Source: Schistosoma mansoni
Lineage: Eukaryota > Platyhelminthes > Trematoda > Strigeidida > Schistosomatidae
Assembly: GCF_000237925.1 (NCBI RefSeq)
Contig: NW_017385993.1
Coordinates: 682,001 to 746,000 of the forward strand
Reading direction: 5' to 3'
Length of the DNA stretch: 64,000 nucleotides
The position numbers and the translations under genes were made by a program. The notes under the pieces were generated by a model. The model saw only the letters and a program-made list of their open reading frames with translations. It made no database searches and had not been told where the DNA came from. How positions within the stretch are numbered: the stretch's first letter is position 1; every line of letters begins with the position of its first letter. Below are positions 48,101-58,218 of the stretch, piece by piece.

Positions 48101-49036
48101 TTATCTCGAATAATATGGTCTATATTTAATATTTTTCACCACAAATATTATTACTACTTCTATTCTAGCACCTCACTGTACCGATGTGGTATAGCAACTT
48201 TAACAGGTGCTAAAATATGTCAGGTCCAACGTTGGGTGTGACTAACTGACTAACAGTAAATCAACATACATACTGATATAAATGGAATGTACAGATCACT
48301 AATAAAAGCTTCAAACAGCTTCAAAATTATAAATGGGAAGATTAAAGCAATCAGTCACAATGTATATGCATCCAGTAGCAGGACAGCTGCTTATAAAAAG
48401 TTGATAATTGTTAAAGCTAATTTCTCTTTAAAGTTTGTAAATGTTCTGCCTGGAAATGATTTATATCAAGCCACCATATAGTATAATTATTACACTTAAT
48501 CAAGAGTTCTGCCTACTTAATTGGTCATTTGTTGTCAAAGAGAAAACCATCACCCGGTGTTAACAGACGATATAACACAGTTGTGTTTTTCCTAAATCAT
48601 ATAGGATTGGTAATTGCGATATTCTTCACTAATTTGAGAAAGGATGACAGAAATTATTCGTTATAAATTACTCTCTGTTTTTAATGTGTCTCATCTTGCT
48701 TAGCTAACAGCAATTTGATCGAATACCGGTAATAAAACGTGTGATTTTAATCCAGTTTATCCCTATACTTAACATCTATTTTCTTTCAACTTCAAATTTG
48801 TGCAATTAGGATGGAAATGATCTTAAAGATTCAGTGGAAGGTTATCCTGTCACCGAGCCTTGGTATATAGATAGAGATCCATATAATACTATTCATAATT
48901 CGTTGATTATGTCATGGTGTGCTGGTGTGCCAGCCTTTCGTTTAGTCTCAACAAGACCTCCAATAAGTGGATATAAAGGAGATATAATGCCTGCTGTAAG
49001 TTTTTTTCTAAATTGAAAATGTTCGTTGTATGTAGA

Positions 49037-49084
<48 letters not shown>

Positions 49085-52000
49085 CTGAGACCATTCAATG
49101 CAAATACGAGATTTTGAGTTAGCTAGGAAGAAAAGAAAACAAGGAATTAAGTGTGGTATATATATTTGAATTCATCTACTGTTCATAAGTAACACGGTAA
49201 GTTCGGACATGGTAATAGCCTTTGGACCCTAATTTTTACTAATATCGAGGGATGTTTTAAATCATTTAAATGTTTACAAATCTTAATCCCACTTAGAAAT
49301 TTGTTACTCAAGAACGAATTCCTATGCAAAAAATATACACATAAGCAGCAACCAGACTACAGTAATCTTTGAAACGATGTCTCTATTGGATACGATCATA
49401 AAAAACCATGATCAAACATCACGGCAGGCATCATATTGCATTTGCCGGGAATTATGGATATAAAGTATGTTTCCTTTCAAACGAAAGGGTTGCACAACCC
49501 CGATCTTTGTGAACCAGATGTACGTGCTGTTATGTAACGTGGATTGTACTATTTGGTAGGTTGCTTTGTGAATTCCAATTTATGCAAGGTGGTCGGTTCC
49601 ACACAACTTTCACCGATGCTAGAGCGTATGTCTAGAGACGTAGTCATGCTGCATCTCCGAAAAAACATTAATACAGATAAGTATTGCAGTTGTATTTTCT
49701 TCTCAGGTTCTCAAAAGTACCATACATGCTTATAATACTTTTGAACACAAATCGTCGGCATGCTATGTGCTATTTTAGCAACCTTTATATTATAATACAA
49801 GAATATGTTAATTTCTCTAGAGTTACAGAGTTTCTTCGGGGTTATTTCTATGATATCATCAACGGTAAGTAGGAAAAAGTGGTTGACGATTATCCATGTA
49901 CTTAGCTATTTTGTTTGATAAGTTGCTCACTTGATGGGAAAATGTAAACCAAATGTCACCGATCACTAAGAAGGTTGACAGGTGTATCGCTTCTTCTAAA
50001 GCTTACATTTGAGCTGTGATCATACCTCACTGTGAGGATTTGTGTGTGTCAGCGCCTTGGTAAAAGCTGGGAAATCACAACAGGTAAATCTCTCCGAGCG
50101 TAGCTGGGAAATGGAAATGTCGAGGGTGTACTCATAAAAACTCGTCAGGCGCTTGAAGTATATTTTCATTCATTTCCTATCCACTTCCAGCGTCTTTTCC
50201 TAATTTCCTCTTCAACTGGAAGCTGGTTTGTTCTCTCGCACAGTCAGTGGGCTGTTACTGACGGCTTCCGGCCAGTGGATAGTGAGTATCTTGTGTAGAC
50301 ATTTGTCTGTAAATACTTCTGTCACTTTGATGATGGTTGTGGTAGTTCTCCAAGTTTCATCTCCGTACAGTAGAACTGTCTTGACGTTCGTATTGAAGAT
50401 TGTGGCTTTGACATTGGTTGATAGTCTTTTTGAGTTTTGTATGTTCTTCAACTGTAGGGATGTGGCCCTTGCTTTGCCAATCATTGCCATTGTGTCTGCA
50501 TCAGACCCTCCTTGTACATCGATGGTGCTGCTAACCAGGTACGTGAAAGACTCAACATGTTCCAAAAATTGTCCATCAAATGTGATTGGGTTGGTGTTCT
50601 CCATGTTTGTATTTAAGGATCTTGATTTTTCCCTTGTGTATGTTGAGACCTACTGATGCATAGGCTTCTGCTAAACAGGTTGTCTTGACCTGCATTTGCT
50701 AGTGTGTATGGGATAGAAGGACTAGGTGATCTGCGAAGTCGAAATCGTCTAGTCGCATTCAAGTTGTTCATTGTATTCCGTGTTTCCCGTCAGATGTGGA
50801 GGTCTTCATAATCCAGCCAACCACCAGAAGAAAGAGAAAAGGTGAGAGTAAGTAGACTTGTCTGATACCGGTCCTATAACAGTAGTATGGAATAAATATC
50901 AAACTGCCATTTGTTGGTTCATCATGATCCGTTTTTCAGGATATTAAAGATTGTGCAGTTTACCAGTCATGGTTCGAAATCAAAGCTGGCGGTAATCCAT
51001 GGGTTAGGTTTATGTTGTATTTCATGAAGAAGAATACGGACGATCTTCATCAAACAGAACCTACCTCTATTGTTTTCCTTCTCAATTTTCCTCAAATTCA
51101 TCATTTTTATATCATTTTTACTATTTAGATGCCAGATGAATCATTGAAACCGGGCAATCCAGATCCATTCGTGGGTGATTATGATAACAGTGATCAGGCG
51201 GATATTCTGCGTATCCTTCTGCCTGGTTAGTCTTTGAATATAAAATCCTCATTATTTTTTCTGAATTATTACTTATTGACTCTCTTATGTTGATCCTTCA
51301 TATCTCTTAACTAGATTAAATCAACAAACGTCCACTTTTATCTCGCCTTTTTTGTAAACACCCTCACCATATAAAAGCAGTGAGTAGGACTTCCCTAGAA
51401 GAGACTATAAACCCTCAGCCATACGACAACATTGGGAGACAGAAGATTGGTTCTGTACCGAATATCGTATCAGGGTACTTGAAGACAAGAACTAGATAAA
51501 GAATATACATATGTAATGCTTGTTTTATTCAACTCTTGTAACTCATTTTCCATACACAGATTTCTGTACTTTGTCTCTAAGATACTTTCACTACAACATC
51601 CGGTGATACTGTAGTGAACAAAACACTGGTTGGGGACAATCGAATGTATTTAAGCAAAAATTACAGACTATCTCAGTAAATTCTGATAACCAAACAATGA
51701 ACAGTCAATTTGCAAATTAACAACCAATTGTTTCAATCTTCTCTGTTTCTTCTCTAATTTCATTGCTCATGCATTTTCCAAACGATTGCGCTTCATTTCA
51801 GTTCTTTGCACATCGGTCTTCTGGCAAAATACATTCTATGTCTGACCAACACCATATACTACTTATATAGATATAAGTAGACCACACCACACTCGTCCCC
51901 CCTCTAAAGCATTCGACCATGCGGTGGTTCTGCTCGCCAAGCCGCAATCTTCTTCCACTGCAGTCTGTGCCAAACTCTCCGTCAGAATGTCGAGTCTGCG

Positions 52001-55000
52001 GCGCGCTGACCTCCATAGCTCCGTCGACCTGCCGGGGCACCAACATCCGCATCCACCCGGCACCTGGGACGTTCAACACCCGTACTCCACCGGCCTGCTG
52101 AGCCATCTACATCCGATGTCCGCCCAGCAGCCGCACGTCCCACTGCTCCTCTCCGTCGACAGCACCCGCTACAGCCAACGCCGCCCCGCCAGAACACTCC
52201 ACTCGACGCCACCACTCCGCACCAGACTGCCCCAACTAGCACCTCAACTCCAGACCCGCAGCGGCGTCCGCAGAACAGCACCCTTCCTCCTTCTGGTTGG
52301 CAGCGACACCAAATGTAGTGAACAAAACACTGGTTGGGGACAATCGAATGTATTTAAGCAAAAATTACAGACTATCTCAGTAAATTCTGATAACCAAACA
52401 ATGAACAGTCAATTTGCAAATTAACAACCAATTGTTTCAATCTTCTCTGTTTCTTCTCTAATTTCATTGCTCATGCATTTTCCAAACGATTGCGCTTCAT
52501 TTCAGTTCTTTGCACATCGGTCTTCTGGCAAAATACATTCTATGTCTGACCAACACCATATACTACTTATATAGATATAAGTAGACCACACCACAATACT
52601 ACTCGTCTTAGACCTGATTCATCAACAGTTGAATCCTAGATATCCTAATCACTTAGTTACTGCACCAACTTAAAAAGAACAATAACAACAACAACAACTT
52701 AATCGATGCTCTACAGTGAAAACAAATAACAATTCTATCTAGTTGTGATATCAGGCATTGTTAAAACATTTTGTATGATTAACTTTCTAATAGTGTATAA
52801 ACATTAGTGTTTATTAATAATTAATGTTTATACACACTATTACAAGTTAATTATACAAAATGTTTTGACAACGTCTATGAATCATCCGGTGTTGATCTTG
52901 TTGTGCCTAATGAATGAGGTATGGCAACTTGGACCGATGCATAAATATGCTTGGTCGTCCTACGTTGTAGCTGACTGACTGTATAAACATTAGAGATTAT
53001 TGAAATGTGAATGTTTACAGACAAAAATATTTTATATTCAATCTAATACTGGTAATTTTATCTTTATTACCTAGTTCTACTTAGTTATTATGAAGTCTAT
53101 TCCTCATTATTTCAATGTTATTGCATAATAACAATTCGTGTAAATATTTTTATTCATTAATAAACATTAACTAACAATGATTACTTTAATTATTCCATAT
53201 AATTATGAATAATGATCAGAAGGGGTTTTATGGAGATTTCAGTATTTTTCATAATTGAAATCATGAGTCAGTTGAAGTTAGACCACCATGGAAAACCTGG
53301 ACTGATAGGTCGCGGGTTCGAATCTCGCGAGTGCGGGATCGTGGATGCGCACTGTTGAGGAGTCCCACAATGGGACGAGACGGCCGTTCAGTGCTTCCAG
53401 GTTTTCCATGGTGGTCTAGCTTCAATTGACTCATGATCTCAACTATTGAAATTACTAAAATCTCCATACAAAAAACCCTTCTGATAAAAATCATGGTTTA
53501 ATTGTATTCATTTTTTATGGATGTACTAATTATAGAGTGGAGATAATTTGTAATAAATCATTTCTGCTTCGGTTTGGGCACCTGGGTAGTATCACAGCCC
53601 TCATACAAATCACATAAGATTTATGTGGCGCATATGTATCTGGTCCCGACCGTTGCTGCTACCTTGACGTGGTGGTCGGGCTTGCCTATCGTGATGAACC
53701 AATCGAGCTATACTGGCTGGAACAATCGTTCCTCAAGGTCCTACCATGCCAGACTGGTCGGTTGAAGAGCGGTAAGACTAAAAGCAGCAATCCCAAGCTC
53801 CGAAGGCGAAGTCGTACTGCCGACTGTACAGAGGTGTGACGGTAGTAAGGTGTTTCCTTCAGACAACCAGCATGACAGTGGTGCTGCCTTCCCACAAGGA
53901 GGGGTGGGGTTAGAAAAGGTCGACTCTAAAAATGCACACCTCACCTTATCCCACGGATATCCGTCTCCGGCGGTAAGGTCCTTTGAAAAACGGAGCTAAC
54001 ACAAAACTACCCACAAAAAGGTCGTGTGTGACTGACCTCAAGCGGTTGTCCCTTAAGCACTGTGGTCACGCTCCCAAGTCGTTAAGACCAACACTAATCC
54101 AACTTCTTTTTCAGATCCCTCAAGAAACACCCTTCCACGATGTGGGCAGCTGGGAAGTGATATTAACCCTCATACTCGTAACTGTACACGAGACCAAGTT
54201 GGTCACTTTCAAATCCTGCGTATACTGAGGTTTATTGAAGCCTTATCCATACGAAAATTCAAACCCCCTTTTGTTTATTCAAAAACAGTTTGTTCTCTCC
54301 TTAAACCTACCCTGGTAATATTATTAGCTTATTAACCAGAGTGATTAGGTGTCAAATTGTTTTCATATTATTTTATCATTATTATTATTCTTGTCTACTC
54401 TTACCCCCCATTTCCAGTATAGTTGACCTTTTATTTTTATATATAAATGTTCTTAACATGTATATTGTAAGTGATCAGATTGTTCAAAATGTATTGAGCT
54501 AATATATCAAATAAGAACGGAGCTAACACAAAAACTACCCACAAAAAAGTCGTGTGTGACCGACCTCAAGCAGTTGTCTCTTGGGCACTGCGGTCACGCT
54601 CTCAGGTCATTAAGACCACTTCTAACCCGATTTCCTTTCCAGGTACCTCTAGAAGAACCCTTCCACGGTGTGGGCAACGGGGAAGTGATAACTGTCCTCA
54701 TACCTCTAACAGCACTCAAGATATGCATCTGGTGCCCCTTTGTACCAATATTTATGTGTTCAAATAAATAAATCATTATGAATCTGCATAGTGATTTATA
54801 TTTTATTTGTTTTGTTTTTAATTGAATTGATATTCAAGTTTGTGAACAAAATATTACTTATTTCCCAGTTTATATTTCATACTCCTTAATAATGATGTGG
54901 GGTTAAGATAGTGATATTATTTTCATGATTAAAGTATGATTCATGAAACCTGGCCTCTCCGAGTTGAGGATGTTAGACGTCTCTCTGTGTTCGATCATCG

Positions 55001-56849
55001 TTGTCTCCAAAGGACTGCTGACATCCAGGGGCAACACTATGTTAGTAATGCAGAGGTCCGGCATCGTGTGTTCGGGCGCAGAGACGATAATTCGATTGGT
55101 GTCACCATCTTGAAACACCGACTTCGGTGGCTTGGACATGTTTTACGAATGTCGTCCCAGAGAATTCCATGTCGTGCATTATTTGCCGACTCTGGGACTG
55201 GTTGGAAAAAGCGGAGAGGTGGTCAGTGTATGACATGGTGTCGTGGTATGAAAGAAAGCTGCAAAGGGCTAGCTTAAATAATGATGTGGGGTTAAGGTAG
55301 TGATATTATTTTCATGATCAAAGTATGATACATATACACCATTTGGTTGATGAGATTTTATACGATTTCCTTTTTATTAATTCAGTTTATTTTCCTACTT
55401 TATTGAATCACCCCTATCAAATTAGACTAATTTGTGTTTTCTTTCTAATAACAACATTAGATCGTGAAAATATTCGTCGAGTACGTAGTGTAGACATGGC
55501 CCCAGAGATGCAAGATAAATCAAGAAAGTTAACGAAATCAAGTTAGCGATCTTTTTATTCTTTATTTATTTGAACACATAAATATTGGTAAAAATGGGAA
55601 CTGAATATATATGCACCACACAAATCTGTGTGAGGGTTATGATACTGGCCACGTGCCCAGACCGAAGTAGGTGGTTTTCTTAGGGAGCCACACCCCAAGC
55701 CTTTAACCTAAAGGTCTGATCCACAAGGCAGTCGAGCATCGTAAGGAGATGCAGTCCCATGTTAGCCGGCGACCAACGATTGATTCATACGCCATTTGTT
55801 TCTTCAGGATACTGGAGCCCATGTGGAGCATTGGTTTGGAATCGGGGTTTTCCAACTCCCCTAGGTGGACTTTCTGTGTCCACTAATGCGGTTAAAGCAC
55901 CAGACATTCGCTTTCCGTCTTCTCACTCTCGTAAACAACACCCCCGCCACAAGAAGGCAGTGAGTAAGACTTCCCTGGCAGAGGCTATATACGCGTGGCC
56001 ACTTGAGAGAATTTCGAGAGGGAGAGCGGACTCTTCCCACTCTCGGCCGTACCAGGGCATTTGGGATTAGATAGTTATTTGTACCAGTTTTTACTAATAG
56101 AGGCCGTTGCTTCTACTTGGGAGTATTGTTTTTTCTCTCGAAATAATAATGACGTGATCACAATACTCTAAGCCCAATCAAAATTAGTTATTTGTTTGTT
56201 AAACACACGTTATGTTGGTTGCTTTTCGATGTTTCAGCATATATGACAAAATAAAGTGTTCACCTACGGCAATTCCTAGTTACAAGCACTCGGGATTCTT
56301 TTCATACATACGGAATCCAATGAGAACTCAATAGATCCGGTGACTAATACAACACTTCTGTAATAATCTTCAATATGATGGAAGAGAGAAGAAAGTGATA
56401 AGGTCAGGAAAACTTGATATTTACAGGGACAAGTTTAAACTAGAATAACTTTCGGTATATAGTAGCAAGACGTGACCTTGTGACAAGTAAAACTAGTAAA
56501 ATAGAACTGAGTAACCAATCAATTAACAACAAAGGTCAGTGGGAAAATACAAATGAGAAGAAAGTAATTGTAATCACTCTTTGATGTAAAAAAAAATCGG
56601 GTAACATGCTTAGCACAGGATGTATCACCCATAAAATCAATTCATGTAATTTACTTTAAGTTTAAAGTTTATTTCGGTTGTGTCATATAATATCACGGGT
56701 TCTCTATGTTTTTCATTTTACTTATTATCGTTTCAGATATTTCTAAATGTGAAATTGTAGATGTTCTTTTAGAAGATGCTACAATTACATCAACACATGA
56801 TAATCATCCTGTACCAATACTTCGTGATGTAATCATGTCATGTTCATAA
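45190..56849 (+). CDS. ITM2: ITM2/BRI-like type II membrane protein with BRICHOS domain (3' exons)
   Basis: Exons: 45190-45633, 48810-48995, 50940-51002, 51129-51225, then one of two last exons (55461-55546 or 56737-56849). Junction phases agree (0,0,0,1). Exon 45190 opens in phase 0, so 5' exons are missing. It gives a basic cytosolic segment (PPSRRTSRSRP), one membrane span (FILGSLFVLFTLLMIASVFL) and the start of a BRICHOS-like domain (FSEGLTVIRTNKHCYIRPL). The next exons supply IHNSLIMSWCAGVPAFRL and DIKDCAVYQSWFEI, aligning with the Cys-bearing IYRLCHDKETYKL and NCFAIRHFENKF of human BRI2. ITM2 proteins are single-pass Golgi/plasma-membrane proteins trimmed in the lumen; function here is inferred. 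The Asp usual before the GLTA-type motif is not evident. A tail of 60 or more residues follows the last conserved Cys. Confidence 0.8.
46588..46715 (+). repeat. Family I SINE-like repeat, 3' fragment
   Basis: From gcttcagttcgggcacctgg to the shared tail (cttgtaccaatatttatgtg) and a taaa-rich end. Confidence 0.75.
47680..48245 (+). repeat. Family III dispersed repeat, copy 1
   Basis: The 3' segment (gatgtggtatagcaacttta…caacgttgggtgtgactaac) matches the ends of repeats at 57770-58218 and 52915-52985, and in reverse at 63840-64000. Upstream parts match the 57.8-kb copy loosely (ctgagctatgtaggtaggta against ctgagccatgttggtaggtg). No coding capacity. Confidence 0.6.
49037..49084. repeat. (ATT)n microsatellite
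   Basis: About 16 ATT units, 40 bp after the second visible exon of the ITM2-like gene. Confidence 0.9.
50180..50920 (-). mobile_element. RTE-clade LINE fragment (SR2-like) in an ITM2 intron
   Basis: The minus-strand frame 50212-50604 reads FTYLVSSTIDVQGGSDADTM, IGKARATSLQLKNIQNSK and VKTVLLYGDETWRTT, the thumb region of schistosome RTE reverse transcriptases. Upstream, an altered catalytic box (FADHLVLLSHT) and GLNIHKGK are in broken frames. The piece lies antisense to the host gene and lacks both ends. Confidence 0.75.
51345..51452 (-). repeat. Family I SINE-like repeat, 5' fragment
   Basis: Matches the 5' third of the full copy (cagtgagtaggacttcccta, and similar). Diverged. Confidence 0.6.
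51606..52599. mobile_element. Miniature LTR retrotransposon-derived element (TRIM-like)
   Basis: Two direct LTRs of 282 bp (51610-51891 and 52314-52595) begin TG and end CA. They look identical by eye, which suggests a recent insertion. A 4-bp direct repeat atac flanks the whole. The 422-bp interior (51892-52313) is strikingly G+C-rich and has no gag or pol. On the minus strand, a tttggtgtcgctgcc stretch lies just after one LTR, where a primer-binding site would be expected, and the LTR has a TATA-like tatataag. Minus orientation is therefore likelier. A gypsy-like origin is suggested by the 4-bp duplication only. It is a deletion derivative, not a coding element. Confidence 0.82.
52757..52875. 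repeat. Imperfect palindrome (~50-bp arms)
   Basis: Runs from gttaaaacattttgta to acaaaatgttttgac with a short A+T-rich centre (tttattaataattaatgt). It can fold into a long hairpin. It lies in the last long intron of the ITM2-like gene, next to a family III fragment. Confidence 0.7.
52915..52985 (+). repeat. Family III repeat, 3' end fragment
   Basis: Reads aggtatggcaacttggaccg…cctacgttgtagctgactga, matching the ends of the copies at 48180-48245 and 58140-58218. Confidence 0.6.
53216..53490 (+). mobile_element. SM-alpha derivative flanked by inverted copies of its own tail
   Basis: The right side is the normal SM-alpha order: B box (ggttcgaatc, ~53313), hammerhead region, then tail from ccaggttttccatggtgg to cccttctgat. 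The left side (53219-53302) is the same tail in reverse, from atcagaaggggttttatgga to ccatggaaaacctgg. It replaces the A box and 5' head. Arms of about 85 bp at nearly 90% identity enclose ~95 bp. The copy at 6750-7011 has no left arm. Confidence 0.75.
53349..53394 (+). ncRNA. Degenerate hammerhead ribozyme
   Basis: Stem I is perfect over 6 bp (gcactg 53349-53354 with cagtgc 53389-53394), and stem II is perfect over 5 bp (gtccc…gggac). The core has changed: UUGAGGA at 53355-53361 instead of CUGANGA, and GAGA at 53377-53380 instead of GAAA. The cleavage triplet is GUU. It folds on paper but should be inactive. Confidence 0.65.
53563..53646 (+). repeat. Family I SINE-like repeat fragment
   Basis: From ctgcttcggtttgggcacct to gcatatgtatctggt. 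The tail is cut off where family II begins. Confidence 0.65.
53645..54235 (+). repeat. Family II dispersed repeat, copy 1
   Basis: Begins tcccgaccgttgctgctacc and matches 60795-61338 (opposite strand) over ~540 bp. Its right part also matches 54520-54735. G+C-richer than its surroundings, with no clear protein. The 3' end differs from the copy at 54520. Confidence 0.75.
54520..54775 (+). repeat. Family II repeat, 3' part with the family I tail
   Basis: From acggagctaacacaaaaact through the family II 3' half. It then switches to the ~50-bp tail of family I (atctggtgcccctttgtacc…caaataaataaat). Two unrelated bodies thus share one 3' end. Confidence 0.78.
54888..55329 (+). mobile_element. RTE-clade RT fragment between 53-bp direct repeats
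   Basis: The insert 54941-55276 reads HETWPLRVEDVRRLSVFDHR, LKHRLRWLGHVLRMSSQRIP and TGWKKRRGGQCMTW, the C-terminal region of a schistosome RTE RT. Direct repeats of 53 bp (54888-54940 and 55277-55329; two mismatches) flank it. No 3' UTR or tail is present. Confidence 0.78.
55461..55546 (+). CDS. ITM2: ITM2-like gene, last exon option a
   Basis: AG acceptor at 55459-55460. Completing the split codon from 51225 gives Asp, then RENIRRVRSVDMAPEMQDKS and RKLTKSS, with a TAG stop at 55544-55546. This is a basic 28-residue tail. A family I repeat begins within ~15 bp of the stop, so any 3' UTR would be largely antisense SINE sequence. Confidence 0.6.
55558..56072 (-). repeat. Family I SINE-like repeat, nearly full length
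   Basis: Minus-strand copy from the 5' end (ccctggtacggccgagagtg, near 56060) to the shared tail (~55560). It abuts last exon option a of the ITM2-like gene. Confidence 0.8.
56073..56736 (+). other. Sequence before last exon option b
   Basis: No repeat or exon recognised. It ends in a pyrimidine-rich tract and TTTCAG (56731-56736). Confidence 0.5.
56737..56849 (+). CDS. ITM2: ITM2-like gene, last exon option b
   Basis: A strong acceptor (atcgtttcag) and the same phase as option a. It encodes D + ISKCEIVDVLLEDATITSTH and …ILRDVIMSCS, with a TAA stop at 56847-56849, giving a 37-residue tail with two Cys. Codon-like composition, acceptor strength and the A+T-rich downstream region make this at least as good a last exon as option a. 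Confidence 0.6.
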
Positions 56850-57769
56850 ATAATCTAATCAAGACAAAAAAAAGCCATGTTTAACCTTTTTGAAAATCAA
56901 TCTGCTTTTTTAACAATTAATGACTTAAAACATTTTTCTTCTCTCCTCGTACTATAATAATATTCATTGCTTATCTTTCAATTTGACAATGACATGATGA
57001 TCACAATTTTGATTTCGATTATGTTGTAATCATGAACTGCATTTTTTTTTAATGCTGGGTAGTCATTATTCGATTGGTTACTGATGATATTGTTCGATTG
57101 ATCGTTTATATTCGTATAATAATAATAATAATAATAACCATACATACATTCATTAGTAATATTATTATTATTATTATTATTAATAGTTTTTAATTATGCT
57201 ACTTATTAGTGTTATTCATCGACATACATTTGCATTTCTAATCATACTTATTCATTTCATTATTTCTTTAATGGTATTTTTTTTGTTTTAAAATAGTCAC
57301 TCACTCACTCACTCACTATATATACCCTAATCATTCATGGTAAACATTAATGATGATTATTATTGTTGTTTTAATCAAGTACAATAACAAATTTAATTCG
57401 TAATTGTGTATTAGTAATTGACTACTGATATTATCACATTATAAGTAGTAGCATAATTAATGTATAACTTGTATTTCATAACTGTTCAAATTTCTATCAT
57501 TAATATTCATTATGTCGGGGAAAAAAAGTAATGTACAACTATACATTATTGACGTAATTTATATCATAAAACAAACGTTTATTTCAATGGTATAGCGTGA
57601 AATTGTTGTTGTCTTTATATCTTAAATTTCATACATTATGACAGTTTACTCAACAACAACAACAAGTCCGAACAATAATAATAATAGTCTAAAGTGTCAG
57701 TTTTGAAGTTAAATTTATCAATGTAATCAGTAATTTCTAAATAATAGTTAAAAATTTTAGCTATTAAAT
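56850..57769. other. A+T-rich 3' flank of the ITM2-like gene
   Basis: Probably the 3' UTR and intergenic DNA. It contains ATT/AAT runs (57118-57137, 57160-57182), an ACTC run (57297-57318) and several aataaa-like motifs. None can be assigned as the used polyadenylation signal. Confidence 0.5.
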
Positions 57770-58218
57770 AAATGTAACTTGTAGGTTGAAAAAAAGCTAG
57801 GGGCGGTCAGACCAAAACATAGCGCAAATCCATGAATTCACTGACAATTGGACTGAGCCATGTTGGTAGGTGTAGACTACCTGGTTGGGATCAGCGAGAT
57901 GATAGCAATCGATGGTTTAAAGACCTTGAATGATATGGCTCAAAATCGTTTGCAATGGTGAAGGTGCATTCACTCGTTGTGATCTGCTAAATTCTAATCT
58001 TCTGAATTCTTCAGCTCCCTTTCTTTTTTATCTCTTTCCACATTTATCTTACTGGATTATACTCCTTCAAAAACATCTTCAAACCCTAATCTTTCGGATT
58101 ACTGCTTATACTCTTACTACTTCTACCACTATGAGATTTGAATCGACATTGTGCCAATGTGGTATGGTAACTCGAACTGATGTACGTATGCACGAAGTTC
58201 TACGTTGTGACTGACTTA
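57770..58218 (+). repeat. Family III dispersed repeat, copy 2
   Basis: Matches copy 1 (47680-48245) in the centre and at the 3' end (ccaatgtggtatggtaactc…cgttgtgactgactta). Confidence 0.6.

Larger units (their letters stand above)
45634..48809 (+). other. First visible intron of the ITM2-like gene
   Basis: GTAAGT donor at 45634 and AG at 48808-48809. It contains a family I tail fragment (46588-46715) and family III repeat (47680-48245). The rest shows no feature. Confidence 0.7.

Noticed and set aside
50940-51060. Longer version of the third ITM2 exon, reading through to FMKKNTDD
   Set aside because: The GTTAGG donor after 51002 keeps phase with the next exon. Reading on meets a stop before the acceptor, and an alternative donor at 50992 breaks the frame of the next exon.
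51924-52424. Open frames on both strands of the G+C-rich core of the LTR element
   Set aside because: G+C-rich DNA has few stops by chance. The frames overlap on both strands, run into an LTR and show no recognised domain.
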